Positions 43,531 to 52,228 of a stretch of DNA of 52,228 nt are shown here, one piece after another. The notes under the pieces are model-generated. The model ran no database searches. It was not told the origin of the DNA and saw nothing but the letters and a program-made list of their open reading frames with translations. A program made the position numbers and the translations under genes. Within the stretch, counting starts at the first letter, position 1, and every line of letters starts with the position of its first letter. The stretch covers positions 1-52,228 of the forward strand of contig MGTV01000015.1 of the NCBI GenBank assembly GCA_001799635.1, read 5' to 3'. The stretch comes from Elusimicrobia bacterium GWA2_62_23. GTDB taxonomy: Bacteria > Elusimicrobiota > Elusimicrobia > Elusimicrobiales > UBA9959.

Positions 43531-44604
43531 TCAGACGTTGAATTTGAAGAAGCAGATGTCCCCGTCCTTCATGACGTATTCCTTGCCTTCGGAGCGGATC
43601 AGGCCCTTTTCCCGCAGGACCTTCTCTTCCTTGTACTTCATGATGTCGTCGAAGGAGTAGACTTCCGCGCGGATGAAGCCTTTCTCGAAATCGGTATGGA
43701 TGCGGCCGGCCGCCTGCGGGGCCTTCAGCCCGCGGCGGAGGTTCCAGGCGCGCACCTCGTCCTCGGAGCCGGCGGTGAAGAAGGAGATCTGGTCCAGCAG
43801 CTTGTAGCCGGCTATGGCCATCTTCTCGAGGCCGGTGTAGTCCTCGCCCAGGTCCTTCAGGAAGACCGCTTTTTCCTCGTCGGGCAGCTCTATGATCTCG
43901 GACTCTATCTTGGCCGAGATCTCAACCAGGATGGCGTTGCGGGCCTTGATGAACTCGCGCAGCTTGGCGATAACTTCCTTGTCGGGCTGCTCGGAGGTGT
44001 TGGCCACGAAGAAAACGGGCTTCACGGTGAGCAGGTTGAAATCGCGCACCTCGTCTACGGTGTAGCCGGCCTCGCGGGCGGGCTTGCCGTCAGCCAGCAG
44101 TTTCTTTATGACTTCCAGGCGCGCCTTTTTTTCCTCGGCGTCCTTGGTGCGGGCTTTAAGGTCCCGCCCGTTCTTCTCTATGGCCTTGTCCACGGATTCC
44201 ATGTCGGCCAGCATCAGCTCGGTCTCGATCACCTCAATGTCGCGGATGGGGTCCACGTCGCCCAGCACGTGCACCACGTCGGGGTCCTTGAACACGCGCA
44301 CCACCTGCACTATGGCGTCCACCTCGCGGATATTGGCCAGGAACTTGTTGCCCAGGCCCTCGCCCTTGGAGGCGCCTTTCATCAGGCCGGCGATGTCCAC
44401 GAACTTTATGTAGGAGGCCACTTTCTTGGGCGGTTTGAACAGGTCGAAGAGCGCGTCCAGGCGCTTGTCGGGCACCGGCACCACGCCCACGTTGGGGTCT
44501 ATGGTGGTGAAGGGATAGTTGGAGGAGGCGGCCCCGGCGCGCGTGAGCGCGTTGAAGAGGGTTGATTTGCCCACGTTGGGGAGCCCGACGATTCCGATTT
44601 CCAT
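43531..44604 (-). CDS. ychF: Redox-regulated ribosome-binding ATPase YchF
   Basis: The 357-residue Obg-family protein has G1 [15 protein letters not shown]3 [20 protein letters not shown] and an NxxE-type G4 (ANTSEQ) that selects ATP over GTP, plus the C-terminal TGS domain ([18 protein letters not shown]). It has been linked to translation and oxidative stress. It is first in the four-gene minus operon; TATAAT lies about 46 bases upstream of its ATG. Confidence 0.96.
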   Translation of the reverse strand: MEIGIVGLPNVGKSTLFNALTRAGAASSNYPFTTIDPNVGVVPVPDKRLDALFDLFKPPKKVASYIKFVDIAGLMKGASKGEGLGNKFLANIREVDAIVQVVRVFKDPDVVHVLGDVDPIRDIEVIETELMLADMESVDKAIEKNGRDLKARTKDAEEKKARLEVIKKLLADGKPAREAGYTVDEVRDFNLLTVKPVFFVANTSEQPDKEVIAKLREFIKARNAILVEISAKIESEIIELPDEEKAVFLKDLGEDYTGLEKMAIAGYKLLDQISFFTAGSEDEVRAWNLRRGLKAPQAAGRIHTDFEKGFIRAEVYSFDDIMKYKEEKVLREKGLIRSEGKEYVMKDGDICFFKFNV

Positions 44605-44674
44605 GAAGTTGTCCTTGTGCCCGTTCCGGCGAAAAATCCGCTTAAATTATACAATTTTACGGCCCCGCCCGCCC

Positions 44675-44704
44675 TTACGGCCCCCGTCCCAAAAAAGGTA
44701 AAAT
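44675..44704 (+). promoter_or_regulatory. Putative promoter of valS
   Basis: TTACGG (44675-44680), an 18-base spacer and TAAAAT (44699-44704) precede ATG 44714 by 9 bases. The transcript would start only a few bases before the gene. Confidence 0.45.
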
Positions 44705-44713
44705 AGCCCTGAT

Positions 44714-47353
44714 ATGGAAAAAAACGCCACACCCTCAAAACCGGCCGATAAAGCCGGACTTCCCGCAGGCTACCTGCCCGCCTCCGTAGAGCCGGCCAGG
44801 TGCGAGAATTGGGAGCAGAGCAAGGTCTATTTCTACGACCCCGCCCGCCCGCGGCAGGAGACCTTCGTGGTGGACACCCCGCCGCCCACCGTTTCGGGCG
44901 CGCTCCATATCGGCCACGTTTTCAGCTATACGCAGACGGATATCCTGGTGCGCTTCCAGCGCATGCTGGGCAAGAATATTTTTTACCCTATCGGCTGGGA
45001 CGACAACGGCCTGCCCACCGAGCGCCGCGTGCAGAACCTCTTCGGCGTGCGCTGCGACCCCGCCCTGCCCTACGACCCGGCCTTCAAGCCGGAGCCGGTG
45101 GAAGGCAAGAAGGACCTGAAGGATTACCGCCACATCTCCCGCCGCAACTTCCTGGAGCTCTGCGAGTTGCAGACCGCCGAGGACGAGAAGCGCTACGAGG
45201 CGCTGTGGCGGCGACTCGGCCTGTCCATAGACTGGCGCCAGACCTATTCCACCGTGGGCGCCTACTGCCGCAAGTCTTCGCAGGCTTCTTTCCTGGACCT
45301 CTTCAATAAAGGCCACGTTTACAGTGCCGAGACCCCCACCCTGTGGGACACCACCTTCCGCACCGCCGTGGCCCAGGCCGAGACCGAGGACCGCGAGGCG
45401 GCCGGCTTCTTTCACGATATAAAGTTCGGCGTGGAGGGCGGCGGCGAGTTCATTATAGCCACCACCCGGCCCGAGCTGCTGGCCGCCTGCATAGCCGTGG
45501 TGGCCCACCCCGACGACGAACGCTATAAGCCGCTGTTCGGCAAGACCGCGCTCACCCCGCTCTTCAAGGTGCGCGTGCCCATAATGCCGTCCGAGCACGC
45601 CAACCCGGAAAAGGGCACCGGCATCATGATGATCTGTACCTTCGGCGACATCGCCGACGTGGAATTCTGGCGCAAGCACAAGCTGCCCATGCGCCAGCTC
45701 ATCCACAAGGACGGCCGCCTTAACGCGCTCACTTACGTGCAGGAATTCCTGGACAGCGCGGACCTGGAAACCGCCAAGAACAATTACGCCCAGCTCGCCG
45801 GGCTTTACGCCAAGCAGGCCCGCACCAAGACCGTGGAGCTGCTCAAGGCCGCCGGCGCCCTCGTGGGCGACCCCAAGCCCACCAAGCAGGCCGTGAAGTA
45901 CTACGAGAAAGGCGACCAGCCGCTGGAGTTCGTCCCGGCCCGCCAGTGGTACATAAAGATCCTCGCCAACAAGCCCGCGCTCCTCGAGCAGGGCAAAAAA
46001 GTGAAGTGGCACCCCGAGTACATGTTCAAGCGCTACGAGCAGTGGGTGGAGGGCCTTAACCAGGATTGGTGCATCAGCCGCCAGCGCTATTTCGGCGTGC
46101 CGTTCCCCGTGTGGTACCCGGTGGACGCCGCCGGCAACGTGGAATACGACAACCCGATAGTGGCCGCGGCCGACCGCCTGCCGGTGGACCCGCAGACCGA
46201 CCTGCCGCCCGGTTATACCGAGGAGCAGCGCAATAAGCCGGGCGGTTTTACCGGCGACAACGACGTAATGGACACCTGGGCCACTTCCTCTCTCACGCCC
46301 ATGATCTCCTCCCACTGGGTGGACGACAAGGCCCGCCACGAAAAACTCTTCCCGGCCGACCTGCGCCCGCAGGCGCACGAGATCATCCGCACCTGGGCCT
46401 TCTATACCATCACCAAGAGCTGGATGCACGAGAATTCCGTGCCCTGGCATAACGCCGCCATCAGCGGCTGGGTGGTGAGCCCGGACAAGGGCAAGATGAG
46501 CAAGTCCAAGGGCAATACCATAACGCCCGAGGGGCTGCTGGCCACCTATTCGGCCGACGCGCTGCGCTACTGGGCCGGCAAGGCCAAGCTGGGCCAGGAC
46601 ACCGTGTACGACGAGAGCGTCTTCAAGGTGGGCATGCGCCTGGCCACCAAGCTGTTCAACGCCAGCAAGTTCACCATGATGCAGATGAACGGCCCGGCCA
46701 TGGCCGGCGCCCCGGCGCTCACGCCCGCCAGCATCACCGAACCGCTCGACCGCGCCTGGGTGGAGCACCTGAAGAAGATAGTGGACGCCGCCCGCGAGGA
46801 CTTCGCCAATTACGACTACGCCGCCGTGCTGCTCTACGTGGAGACCGCCTTCTGGGACTTCTGCGACAATTACCTGGAGCTGGTGAAGAACCGCGCCTAT
46901 TCCGGTACGCCGGAGGCGGCCCGCTCCGCCTGCGCCACCCTGGACTGGACGCTCTCGGTGTTCCTGCGGCTGTTCGCGCCTTTCCTGCCTTTCATAACCG
47001 AAGAGGTCTGGGGCTGGTCCTACGCTGCCGCCCGCAACCAGCCTTCGGTGCACAAGGCGCCGTGGCCGGCCTCCGCCGAAATGGCCGCCGTGGCCGGGGA
47101 CGCGCACGTGATGGATTCCGCCCGCAAAGTGCTGGAAGCCGTCCGCACCAAGAAGGCCGCCGAAAAGCGCAGCGTGAAATGGCCCGTGGCCAAACTCTCC
47201 GTGGAATGCGGCCCCAAGCGCGCCGCCGCGCTGAAACTCGCCCTCGAGGACGTGCTGCTGGCCGGCTGCGTGGACAAGGCCGGCTTCTCCCTGAAAGAAA
47301 CCGGTTCCGACGACTCGGACCCTGTGGTAGTGGTGGAGCTGGGCGCCGCCTAG
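44714..47353 (+). CDS. valS: Valine--tRNA ligase
   Basis: The 879-residue class Ia synthetase has HIGH (65-68, in SGALHIGHVFSYTQTD), KMSKS (about 594, DKGKMSKSKGNT), the ValRS-typical GWDDNGLPTERRVQN and an editing CP1 domain (TTRPELLAACIAVVAHPDDE). There is an anticodon-binding domain. The C-terminal coiled-coil arm common in ValRS appears absent or very short. No ribosome-binding site precedes the ATG. Confidence 0.95.
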   Translation: MEKNATPSKPADKAGLPAGYLPASVEPARCENWEQSKVYFYDPARPRQETFVVDTPPPTVSGALHIGHVFSYTQTDILVRFQRMLGKNIFYPIGWDDNGLPTERRVQNLFGVRCDPALPYDPAFKPEPVEGKKDLKDYRHISRRNFLELCELQTAEDEKRYEALWRRLGLSIDWRQTYSTVGAYCRKSSQASFLDLFNKGHVYSAETPTLWDTTFRTAVAQAETEDREAAGFFHDIKFGVEGGGEFIIATTRPELLAACIAVVAHPDDERYKPLFGKTALTPLFKVRVPIMPSEHANPEKGTGIMMICTFGDIADVEFWRKHKLPMRQLIHKDGRLNALTYVQEFLDSADLETAKNNYAQLAGLYAKQARTKTVELLKAAGALVGDPKPTKQAVKYYEKGDQPLEFVPARQWYIKILANKPALLEQGKKVKWHPEYMFKRYEQWVEGLNQDWCISRQRYFGVPFPVWYPVDAAGNVEYDNPIVAAADRLPVDPQTDLPPGYTEEQRNKPGGFTGDNDVMDTWATSSLTPMISSHWVDDKARHEKLFPADLRPQAHEIIRTWAFYTITKSWMHENSVPWHNAAISGWVVSPDKGKMSKSKGNTITPEGLLATYSADALRYWAGKAKLGQDTVYDESVFKVGMRLATKLFNASKFTMMQMNGPAMAGAPALTPASITEPLDRAWVEHLKKIVDAAREDFANYDYAAVLLYVETAFWDFCDNYLELVKNRAYSGTPEAARSACATLDWTLSVFLRLFAPFLPFITEEVWGWSYAAARNQPSVHKAPWPASAEMAAVAGDAHVMDSARKVLEAVRTKKAAEKRSVKWPVAKLSVECGPKRAAALKLALEDVLLAGCVDKAGFSLKETGSDDSDPVVVVELGAA

Positions 47354-47373
47354 GCGCGTGAGGGGACCGGAAC

Positions 47374-48222
47374 ATGAGAACTGTATTTTCGGAAACGCTG
47401 ACGCGGCTGCGCAAGGAAGGCGGCTTTCTTACTGCCTATCGCTTTTATCATGATAATGGCGGCGGTCCTGTACTGAAGGTTTCTTACCGCAAATACCTGC
47501 TAATGGAGCAGGGCAAGAACCTGCCGGGTGTGGAGCGGCTGCCGAAACTTCTGGTGGCCCTGCGGCTGCCCCAGAATACTCCGGCCGCCAGGGAACTTGT
47601 GACCGCCTGGCTCAGGACCATGGCCGGGGAGGAAGTTTATTCAGACATCTTTGACCCGCTGCTGGCGAAAGCCGAGGCCGCGGCGGCCACGCCCGCTGAA
47701 CAGGCGCTGCGTCGGTCTATCGCCGAAAAAAAATATTACCTGACCGAGGCACAGGTGCTGGCCACTCTCTCCAGTTTTGAAGCTTACAAATGCGCCTTTA
47801 TCCTGGAGAACGACTGCGGCGCCTGGACCGCGGAAGAACTGGCCAAGGTCCTGAAGATAAAGAAAAGCGAGGCGCAGCGGGCGCTTAAGGCCTTTACCGA
47901 GGCAGGGCTGGTGAGGGAATTGAAAAAAGGCCTTTACAGGTCCAGGATGGCCGGGCAGATGGTGGAATATCCTTCCGTTCTGGCCATGCAGCTGGAAGTG
48001 CGCGAGAAGGTTCGCGGCTACATAAAACGTCTCGAGCAGGAGAGTCCCGCTGAGTATTCCGCAATGGGCCTGTTCCGCGCGGATTCCCTCGCCCTCAAGG
48101 GGTATTATCCCATGCTGAAATCCACCGTGCAGGCTTCCCACGCCTACTCTACTGTAAAAAAGACGGGCAACTCGGCGGCCTTCTTCGTGATAGGGCGGGT
48201 GCTGAAAATGTGGGACTTCTGA
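47374..48222 (+). CDS. Helix-turn-helix regulatory protein (TIGR02147-like)
   Basis: The 282-residue protein has an N-terminal XRE-like part (YRKYLLMEQGKNLPGVERLP), an all-helical middle and a winged helix (WTAEELAKVLKIKKSEAQRALK, about 150-185). The layout resembles the TIGR02147/DUF4423 proteins abundant in Fibrobacter and related phyla; this is by eye only. AGGGGACC precedes the ATG by a few bases. It lies 20 bases after valS, and a terminator follows. Confidence 0.6.
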   Translation: MRTVFSETLTRLRKEGGFLTAYRFYHDNGGGPVLKVSYRKYLLMEQGKNLPGVERLPKLLVALRLPQNTPAARELVTAWLRTMAGEEVYSDIFDPLLAKAEAAAATPAEQALRRSIAEKKYYLTEAQVLATLSSFEAYKCAFILENDCGAWTAEELAKVLKIKKSEAQRALKAFTEAGLVRELKKGLYRSRMAGQMVEYPSVLAMQLEVREKVRGYIKRLEQESPAEYSAMGLFRADSLALKGYYPMLKSTVQASHAYSTVKKTGNSAAFFVIGRVLKMWDF

Positions 48223-48236
48223 ACTTAGGAAGATAG

Positions 48237-48272
48237 AAAAGACCGCCGGGTAGTCTCGGCGGTCTTTTTTTT
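48237..48272. terminator. Bidirectional terminator
   Basis: AAAAGACCGCC (48237-48247) pairs exactly with 48258-48268 and is followed by T8. It separates the convergent HTH and ChaN-like genes. Confidence 0.9.
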
Positions 48273-48292
48273 GTCCGCGGGCAGTGCCGCGT

Positions 48293-49297
48293 TCAATCTT
48301 TGGGGTAAAGGATGCCGTCGAGCAGGCTGCCAGGGTCGTATTCCGGATTGCAGCCGGGCTGTATGCCCTGCGGCATGGGCAGGTAGAGGTCTTTGCGCGG
48401 TCGCAGGAAGCCCAGCATGGAGTGGTTGGCGGACGTCATGTCGGAATCCCGGGCCGCTATTATGATGACGCGGAAATCTTTCTTCTGCACGCCGCGGTAG
48501 ATCAACTCCCCGGGAATGCGCGTGTTGGCGGTAGGTTTATTGAAGTTGTAGACCGGGTTAACGTGCGCCAGGCCGGCCAGCACCATTACTCTGGCACCAG
48601 GCTCCTTTCCCAAAATACTCATGATCTGTTCCGTCATGTAGGAATCCATGGCGTTCATGCTTTCCCGCGCGGAAGCGATAGCTCGGGTGGTATCCTCCGG
48701 CCCGTTCACGTTTATCCCCCTGACTTTGAGGCCTGCGGCTTTAGCGGCGCTTACCAGGCGCTCGAACGGTCTCATGTCCCACTTGCCGCTGCGGATCAGC
48801 CGGCGGTTTATCTCTTCTGGCGTCATGCGGTCCGTCTGCAGTTCAGAGGGGAGGAATTCCAGCGCCAGGTGGGTTATGCCGGCCGCCTTCAATTCCGGGA
48901 GCAGGCGCGTCAGCGCTACTTTTACCCCCGCGCTGTCATGCACGTCGCTGAACAGGACCAGGCGGGTCTTGCCGAGTATTTTGGAGAATTCGGGAGGGGC
49001 GGCCCGTTTGGCGTATTCTTTGGAGGGTTCCACGACATTGTTGCAGTCTGCCGTGCGCAGCGCGGACGCGGGGCCGGCTGATTTTTCCAGGCTCAGGGAG
49101 ACCTCGGGGGCTGACAGGTCCTGGACGCCACCAAGGGTTTCAAGGTTAGAGAAAGCCGCGTTGTCGTTGGGCGCGTCGCGCAGGTCCCCGGGCGGCACCG
49201 GCTGGGCTTGCGGCGCCAGCAGATAAAAAGCCGCAACCGCCGCGCAAAAGACGGCAGTTCCGGCTATAAAAGTCTTGCCCCGGGATTTTGGGCTCAT
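48293..49297 (-). CDS. Secreted ChaN/TraB-fold-like protein
   Basis: The 334-residue protein has an N-terminal signal or anchor (about 10-28). The domain has LVLFSDVHDSAGVK, GITHLALEFLPSELQ and RVMVLAGLAHVNP, the three elements (first His, Glu, last Gly-x-x-His) of the ChaN/TraB/EreA clan, some of which bind haem or act as metallo-enzymes. Specific activity is unknown. GGAAAG lies about 19 bases upstream; TAAACT lies 5 bases before the ATG. Confidence 0.6.
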   Translation of the reverse strand: MSPKSRGKTFIAGTAVFCAAVAAFYLLAPQAQPVPPGDLRDAPNDNAAFSNLETLGGVQDLSAPEVSLSLEKSAGPASALRTADCNNVVEPSKEYAKRAAPPEFSKILGKTRLVLFSDVHDSAGVKVALTRLLPELKAAGITHLALEFLPSELQTDRMTPEEINRRLIRSGKWDMRPFERLVSAAKAAGLKVRGINVNGPEDTTRAIASARESMNAMDSYMTEQIMSILGKEPGARVMVLAGLAHVNPVYNFNKPTANTRIPGELIYRGVQKKDFRVIIIAARDSDMTSANHSMLGFLRPRKDLYLPMPQGIQPGCNPEYDPGSLLDGILYPKD

Positions 49298-49569
49298 ACT
49301 GTAGTTTACAGCCGGTCTTTCCTTTAGTCAAGGGTCCCCGGGCCGCCCGGCCGCTTGCGACCCTGCGGGTCACTAAAATCCGTTTTACGGAGCCACTGCC
49401 GCCCTAAGCCGGCAGGGCAAAACATATAAGCACAAATAGGGAGAGGCGCTGGGCACCCGGCCTCATGCCGCGCTGCGCCGCAACCTGTAGACTATACCTG
49501 ATGGCTGAAGAAGCCGCACCGGGCGAGGACCCAGAAACAACCCGGAGCAGACAGGGAAAGGGAGAAAAA
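49298..49569. other. Untranslated gap with several hairpins
   Basis: No convincing gene lies here. Small hairpins are GACCC-TGC-GGGTC (49359-49371) and CTGCCG (49396-49401) with CGGCAG (49410-49415). An ATG frame at 49465-49569 is in phase with the next gene but has no ribosome-binding site and begins with un-signal-like sequence, so it is probably leader. Confidence 0.4.
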
Positions 49570-50202
49570 ATGAAAAACTTAACAATACTTACGCTGACGC
49601 TGGCGCTTTGTGCCGGGGCCGCGAACGCCTTGGAGTTGGAAAAGATCGGCGCCAGGGAGGCTGCCGCTCTCGCCTCCGGGATAGAGCTGCCCGCCGCCGG
49701 TCCCGTTTTGGCGGACAGGGGGCTGGCCGCCGGGCAGCACATACAGAAAGAAGTCGGCTTCAAGAACCGGGCCTTCGCGGAACTGCTGGTGAGATCACTT
49801 AAAACCAAACCCGTGTTCGAGCAGATGTTCGGTGGGCAGCGCTATGCTTACAAGGTGGGCGACGGCCTGGCCTGCTATCGGACCTTCGTCAATGACGCTC
49901 ATGTGCCGGGCCAGCCGGTGGACGCCGGGCATTATTGCTCCATACTGCCTACCGGCCGGTGGAAGTTCATGGGAATGGAATCCTACGGGTCCGGCGACGA
50001 CCAGGAATTTTCCCTGGCCCTCTTCGAGGCCCTGAATGTTAAGGCGAAGAACGAAGGCGGGATATACATAAAATCCATAGAGCTGGAAATGCCCGACCAG
50101 GCCGGCGGCACCGAGCGCAATCAGCTGACCTGCATGAAGCCGGGGCCTCAGGCCGCGGCCATGGGGTTCAGGCCTACCTGCCAGTTCATGAACGGGCTGT
50201 AA
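49570..50202 (+). CDS. Secreted protein of unknown function, first of three in tandem
   Basis: ATG 49570 is chosen because GGGAG lies 6 bases upstream and a signal peptide (KNLTILTLTLALCAGAANA) begins there. The 210-residue protein then reads LELEKIGAREAAALASGIEL, a pattern shared with its two downstream neighbours. Cys residues near YCS, LTCMK and PTCQF may form disulfides. No family is recognised. Confidence 0.65.
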   Translation: MKNLTILTLTLALCAGAANALELEKIGAREAAALASGIELPAAGPVLADRGLAAGQHIQKEVGFKNRAFAELLVRSLKTKPVFEQMFGGQRYAYKVGDGLACYRTFVNDAHVPGQPVDAGHYCSILPTGRWKFMGMESYGSGDDQEFSLALFEALNVKAKNEGGIYIKSIELEMPDQAGGTERNQLTCMKPGPQAAAMGFRPTCQFMNGL

Positions 50203-50245
50203 GCGGCGGGCACGTGTAAACTTCGGATAAAAAGGGGAATCAATA

Positions 50246-51169
50246 ATGAAAAAGATAATGATCATGTCGGGAGCGATGCTGCTGGCAGCTGCCGGCCTGG
50301 GGTTCGCCGGCGGGCTGGAAGAACTGCGCGGCGCGGCCGGGCCTGAGGCCGAGGCCGCCGTAGAAGCGGGGCTGCCCGCGCCGTCAAGGGCCGGTTTCGT
50401 AGCTACGGAGGATTACGGTACGGCGCGCATTTTAGTGACGGCCCAAAACGGGATCAGGGCGGTGGCTAGCGCCGCTTACGCGGCCAGGAAAGATTCTTAT
50501 TTCTGCACCGAGGTCTCCTGGAACGAGGGGTCTATGGAGAGGGTACCTAAGCGGACCTATCCTGAATTCGAGGCCCAGAACGGCCTGGTAACCATTCCCG
50601 GCGTCCTGGGCGGCGGCTGCGACTATGCCAGGGTCAGCGAAGGCAGCATAAGCTTCTCCATCCCCGGCCGCGCGGAAGCTTATAATTCCGTGGCGCTCCT
50701 GCGGGGCGGCGTCTCCGGAGAGGAGCAGAGCGTGGTGTGCGAGGTCATAGAGGCCGGCAACTCCGCTGGTGAACAACTTTACTGCCGCGGGGACGTACGC
50801 CTTGACGCCTCTGGCCAGGCCCGGGTGCGCGTGACCTTAAAAGGATCCGGCAAGTCCAAAGCCGCCGAGGCCCTCGGGGTTCCAGAAGACCCCAAGGACA
50901 TTTCCGGCGACAAGCTGGTGCAGTTCGGCTCGGTCTGCGAACTGGGGCAGAACCAGGCCGACGCGGTAAGCCGCGCCTCCCTGCTGCTCAACGAGCCTTT
51001 TGTCCGGCTGCGCACCAACGTGAACGTGTGGACCAGCGCCGGCACCTTCTCCGGCACCTACGTCCGTGCCCCCTACCGCGTGATCGGCGAGGCTACGGTC
51101 TCCAGGATCTCGTCGATGGCCCGTTACAACTGGCTGGCCTGCATCCCGGTGCAGGGCAGCGCCCGTTAA
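50246..51169 (+). CDS. Secreted protein of unknown function, second of three
   Basis: The 307-residue protein has a signal peptide (MKKIMIMSGAMLLAAAGLGFAGG), then GLEELRGAAGPEAEAAVEAG and a mostly beta mature part with Cys (YFCTEV, GGCDYA, VVCEV, LYCRG, VCELG, LACIP). AAGGGG precedes the ATG. It starts 43 bases after its neighbour. Confidence 0.65.
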   Translation: MKKIMIMSGAMLLAAAGLGFAGGLEELRGAAGPEAEAAVEAGLPAPSRAGFVATEDYGTARILVTAQNGIRAVASAAYAARKDSYFCTEVSWNEGSMERVPKRTYPEFEAQNGLVTIPGVLGGGCDYARVSEGSISFSIPGRAEAYNSVALLRGGVSGEEQSVVCEVIEAGNSAGEQLYCRGDVRLDASGQARVRVTLKGSGKSKAAEALGVPEDPKDISGDKLVQFGSVCELGQNQADAVSRASLLLNEPFVRLRTNVNVWTSAGTFSGTYVRAPYRVIGEATVSRISSMARYNWLACIPVQGSAR

Positions 51170-51199
51170 TTGCTTTCAGGATAATAACAGGAGAATAAA

Positions 51200-52123
51200 A
51201 TGAAACTTGCGCTAATATTGGCGGCCGCGGTCTCGCTGGGCTCTTTGCCCCTGAACGCCTTCCAGCTGCCCTCCATAGGCGCGGCCGAGGTGGCGGAATT
51301 GTCCGGCCAGGCCGGCCTGCTGCCCGAGCCTTTCTTCGCCGCCGCCGGCGGAGCGGAAAAAGGGGAGGCGCTGATCCCGGAGAAGGCCATACAACTGCTG
51401 GTTCTGCAGGATTCCGTGGACCTGTCCGCCTACACGGCAGAAATGTCGGTGCGCTGTTCCTATAAGGCCGGCCTGATCTGGCCCGAGTCGCGCAGCTGCG
51501 GCCGCCGCGAACTGGCGGCGGAGATAACCAGGGGCAACAGGCTGCTCATCCCGGCCGTGGAGGCGTTCGAGGGATTCCGGGGGCGCGACCTGAAGAACTT
51601 TTCTATCAGCGTAGTCGTGCGCGGAAAGAACGATGAGAGCGGCTACCTGTTCTCACTGAGCGCGCGCGGCAAAGAGGCCCTCAAGGCCTACGCCGCCGAG
51701 AAAAGCGGCTATACCCTCCTGAAGATGGCCCCGGCGCGCGTGGAGGTGCTGTTGGAGGGCTTGCCTTTGTCCGACTCACCCCTGGCCAAGGACCCCAAGG
51801 CCAGCCTCATGAGCTTCGTTTCCATCGTGCGCGGCGCTGAGCCGCCCGGCATCGTGCTGACCACTCCCCTGGAGGAAAACTACAGCTTCGATAACCGCGG
51901 CGGGAACGCCGACGGCGTATTGGCGGATTTCCGGGACCTGCGCCTGTCCGGCGGCGTCCTGGTGGAAAAGGCGGGCGAGAACGCCAGGCTGGGGCTGGTG
52001 GCTAGGCTGCGCCTGGAGGGGCCCGAGGGTGAGACCACGTTCTGGGACCACCGGGTCGAGATAGAAAAAACGGCGGCCGGCCTTGCCGGGATAGGCCGGG
52101 CGGACTTAAAGAAGCAGAATTGA
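51200..52123 (+). CDS. Secreted protein of unknown function, third of three
   Basis: The 307-residue protein has a signal peptide (KLALILAAAVSLGSLPLNA), then FQLPSIGAAEVAELSGQAGL, matching the start of the other two. It has a beta-rich body. CAGGAG lies 8 bases upstream of the ATG. Confidence 0.65.
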   Translation: MKLALILAAAVSLGSLPLNAFQLPSIGAAEVAELSGQAGLLPEPFFAAAGGAEKGEALIPEKAIQLLVLQDSVDLSAYTAEMSVRCSYKAGLIWPESRSCGRRELAAEITRGNRLLIPAVEAFEGFRGRDLKNFSISVVVRGKNDESGYLFSLSARGKEALKAYAAEKSGYTLLKMAPARVEVLLEGLPLSDSPLAKDPKASLMSFVSIVRGAEPPGIVLTTPLEENYSFDNRGGNADGVLADFRDLRLSGGVLVEKAGENARLGLVARLRLEGPEGETTFWDHRVEIEKTAAGLAGIGRADLKKQN

Positions 52124-52228
52124 AGTTTAGGCCAGGCGTATGAAGAAAAGCCTTGCCGGGGCATATAAAGGCAGGGCTGTCCCAAGAAAATCCGTTTAAA
52201 AAAGAGAACCCTCCGTTAATGGTAAGAT
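52124..52228 (+). other. End of window, no supported gene
   Basis: The last 105 bases hold only a 19-codon frame (52140-52199) without a ribosome-binding site. Nothing else is seen. Confidence 0.4.

Noticed and set aside
49380..49569. A cyclic-di-GMP or other riboswitch before the secreted-protein cluster
   Set aside because: Only small hairpins are present; no conserved riboswitch core could be recognised by eye.
52140..52199. A 19-codon frame at the window end
   Set aside because: No ribosome-binding site and too short to support.

Overview
The window is GC-rich DNA from a diderm (Gram-negative-type) bacterium. A PilQ secretin, an LPS heptose epimerase (HldD), two O-antigen-ligase-like proteins and many signal-peptide proteins imply an outer membrane. 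The gene mix (compact pilMNOPQ, SWIB-domain protein, PEP carboxykinase, IS200-like REP transposase, Ala-rich secreted proteins) would fit an uncultured Elusimicrobiota or a neighbouring lineage. That is an impression from gene content; no rRNA is present to prove it.

Layout. 1-1402: three secreted or membrane proteins; the third (845) sits behind a textbook sigma-54 (-24/-12) promoter. 1405-4153: a regulatory module made of a 59-residue phosphoacceptor-like small protein, an NtrC-type sigma-54 activator and a divergent RpoN-like sigma factor whose own promoter is also of the -24/-12 type. 4207-9377: a tRNA-Ile2-like gene, a MORN-repeat secreted protein, a hybrid histidine kinase, an Rrf2/IscR-like Fe-S repressor with a palindromic operator on its own -10 box, a coupled ferredoxin-like protein, a zinc-ribbon membrane protein and tRNA-Cys. 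9429-13903: aminotransferase, ATP-dependent PEP carboxykinase, SWIB protein and a secreted trypsin-like protease. 13979-15694: a three-receiver GGDEF protein. 15729-18819: a mobile island bounded by identical 29-bp inverted repeats. It contains an AT-rich propeptide-like gene, an IS110-type element with an internally deleted transposase but intact-looking ends, and a REP-associated tyrosine transposase (RAYT). 18881-26822: a complete F-type ATP synthase operon with an hldD-like epimerase between atpA and atpG. 26895-29410: ubiE/menG, a 57-residue protein, a membrane protein and a degenerate Gfo/Idh protein. 29575-34112: the pilMNOPQ type IV pilus operon. 34174-39711: two Wzy/WaaL-like proteins, a cardiolipin-synthase-like PLD protein and a secreted protein, chained by overlaps. 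39723-44604 (minus): ychF, glycosyltransferase, pcrA/uvrD and nudix. 44714-52123: valS, a helix-turn-helix protein, a ChaN/TraB-like secreted protein and three tandem secreted proteins of unknown function.

How the parts may work together. The sigma-54 module looks like a self-contained, autoregulated switch with at least one visible target (the gene at 845). The aminotransferase and PEP carboxykinase form an aspartate-oxaloacetate-PEP route. The pilus operon and the downstream O-antigen-ligase-like genes build and may glycosylate the cell surface. Perfect GGGG...CCCC palindromes (12585 and 26836) and the RAYT island belong to one class of REP-like mobile sequence. Several genes (GGDEF, atpI, a membrane protein, pcrA, valS) have a -10-like hexamer 6-9 bases before the start codon, which suggests leaderless mRNAs.
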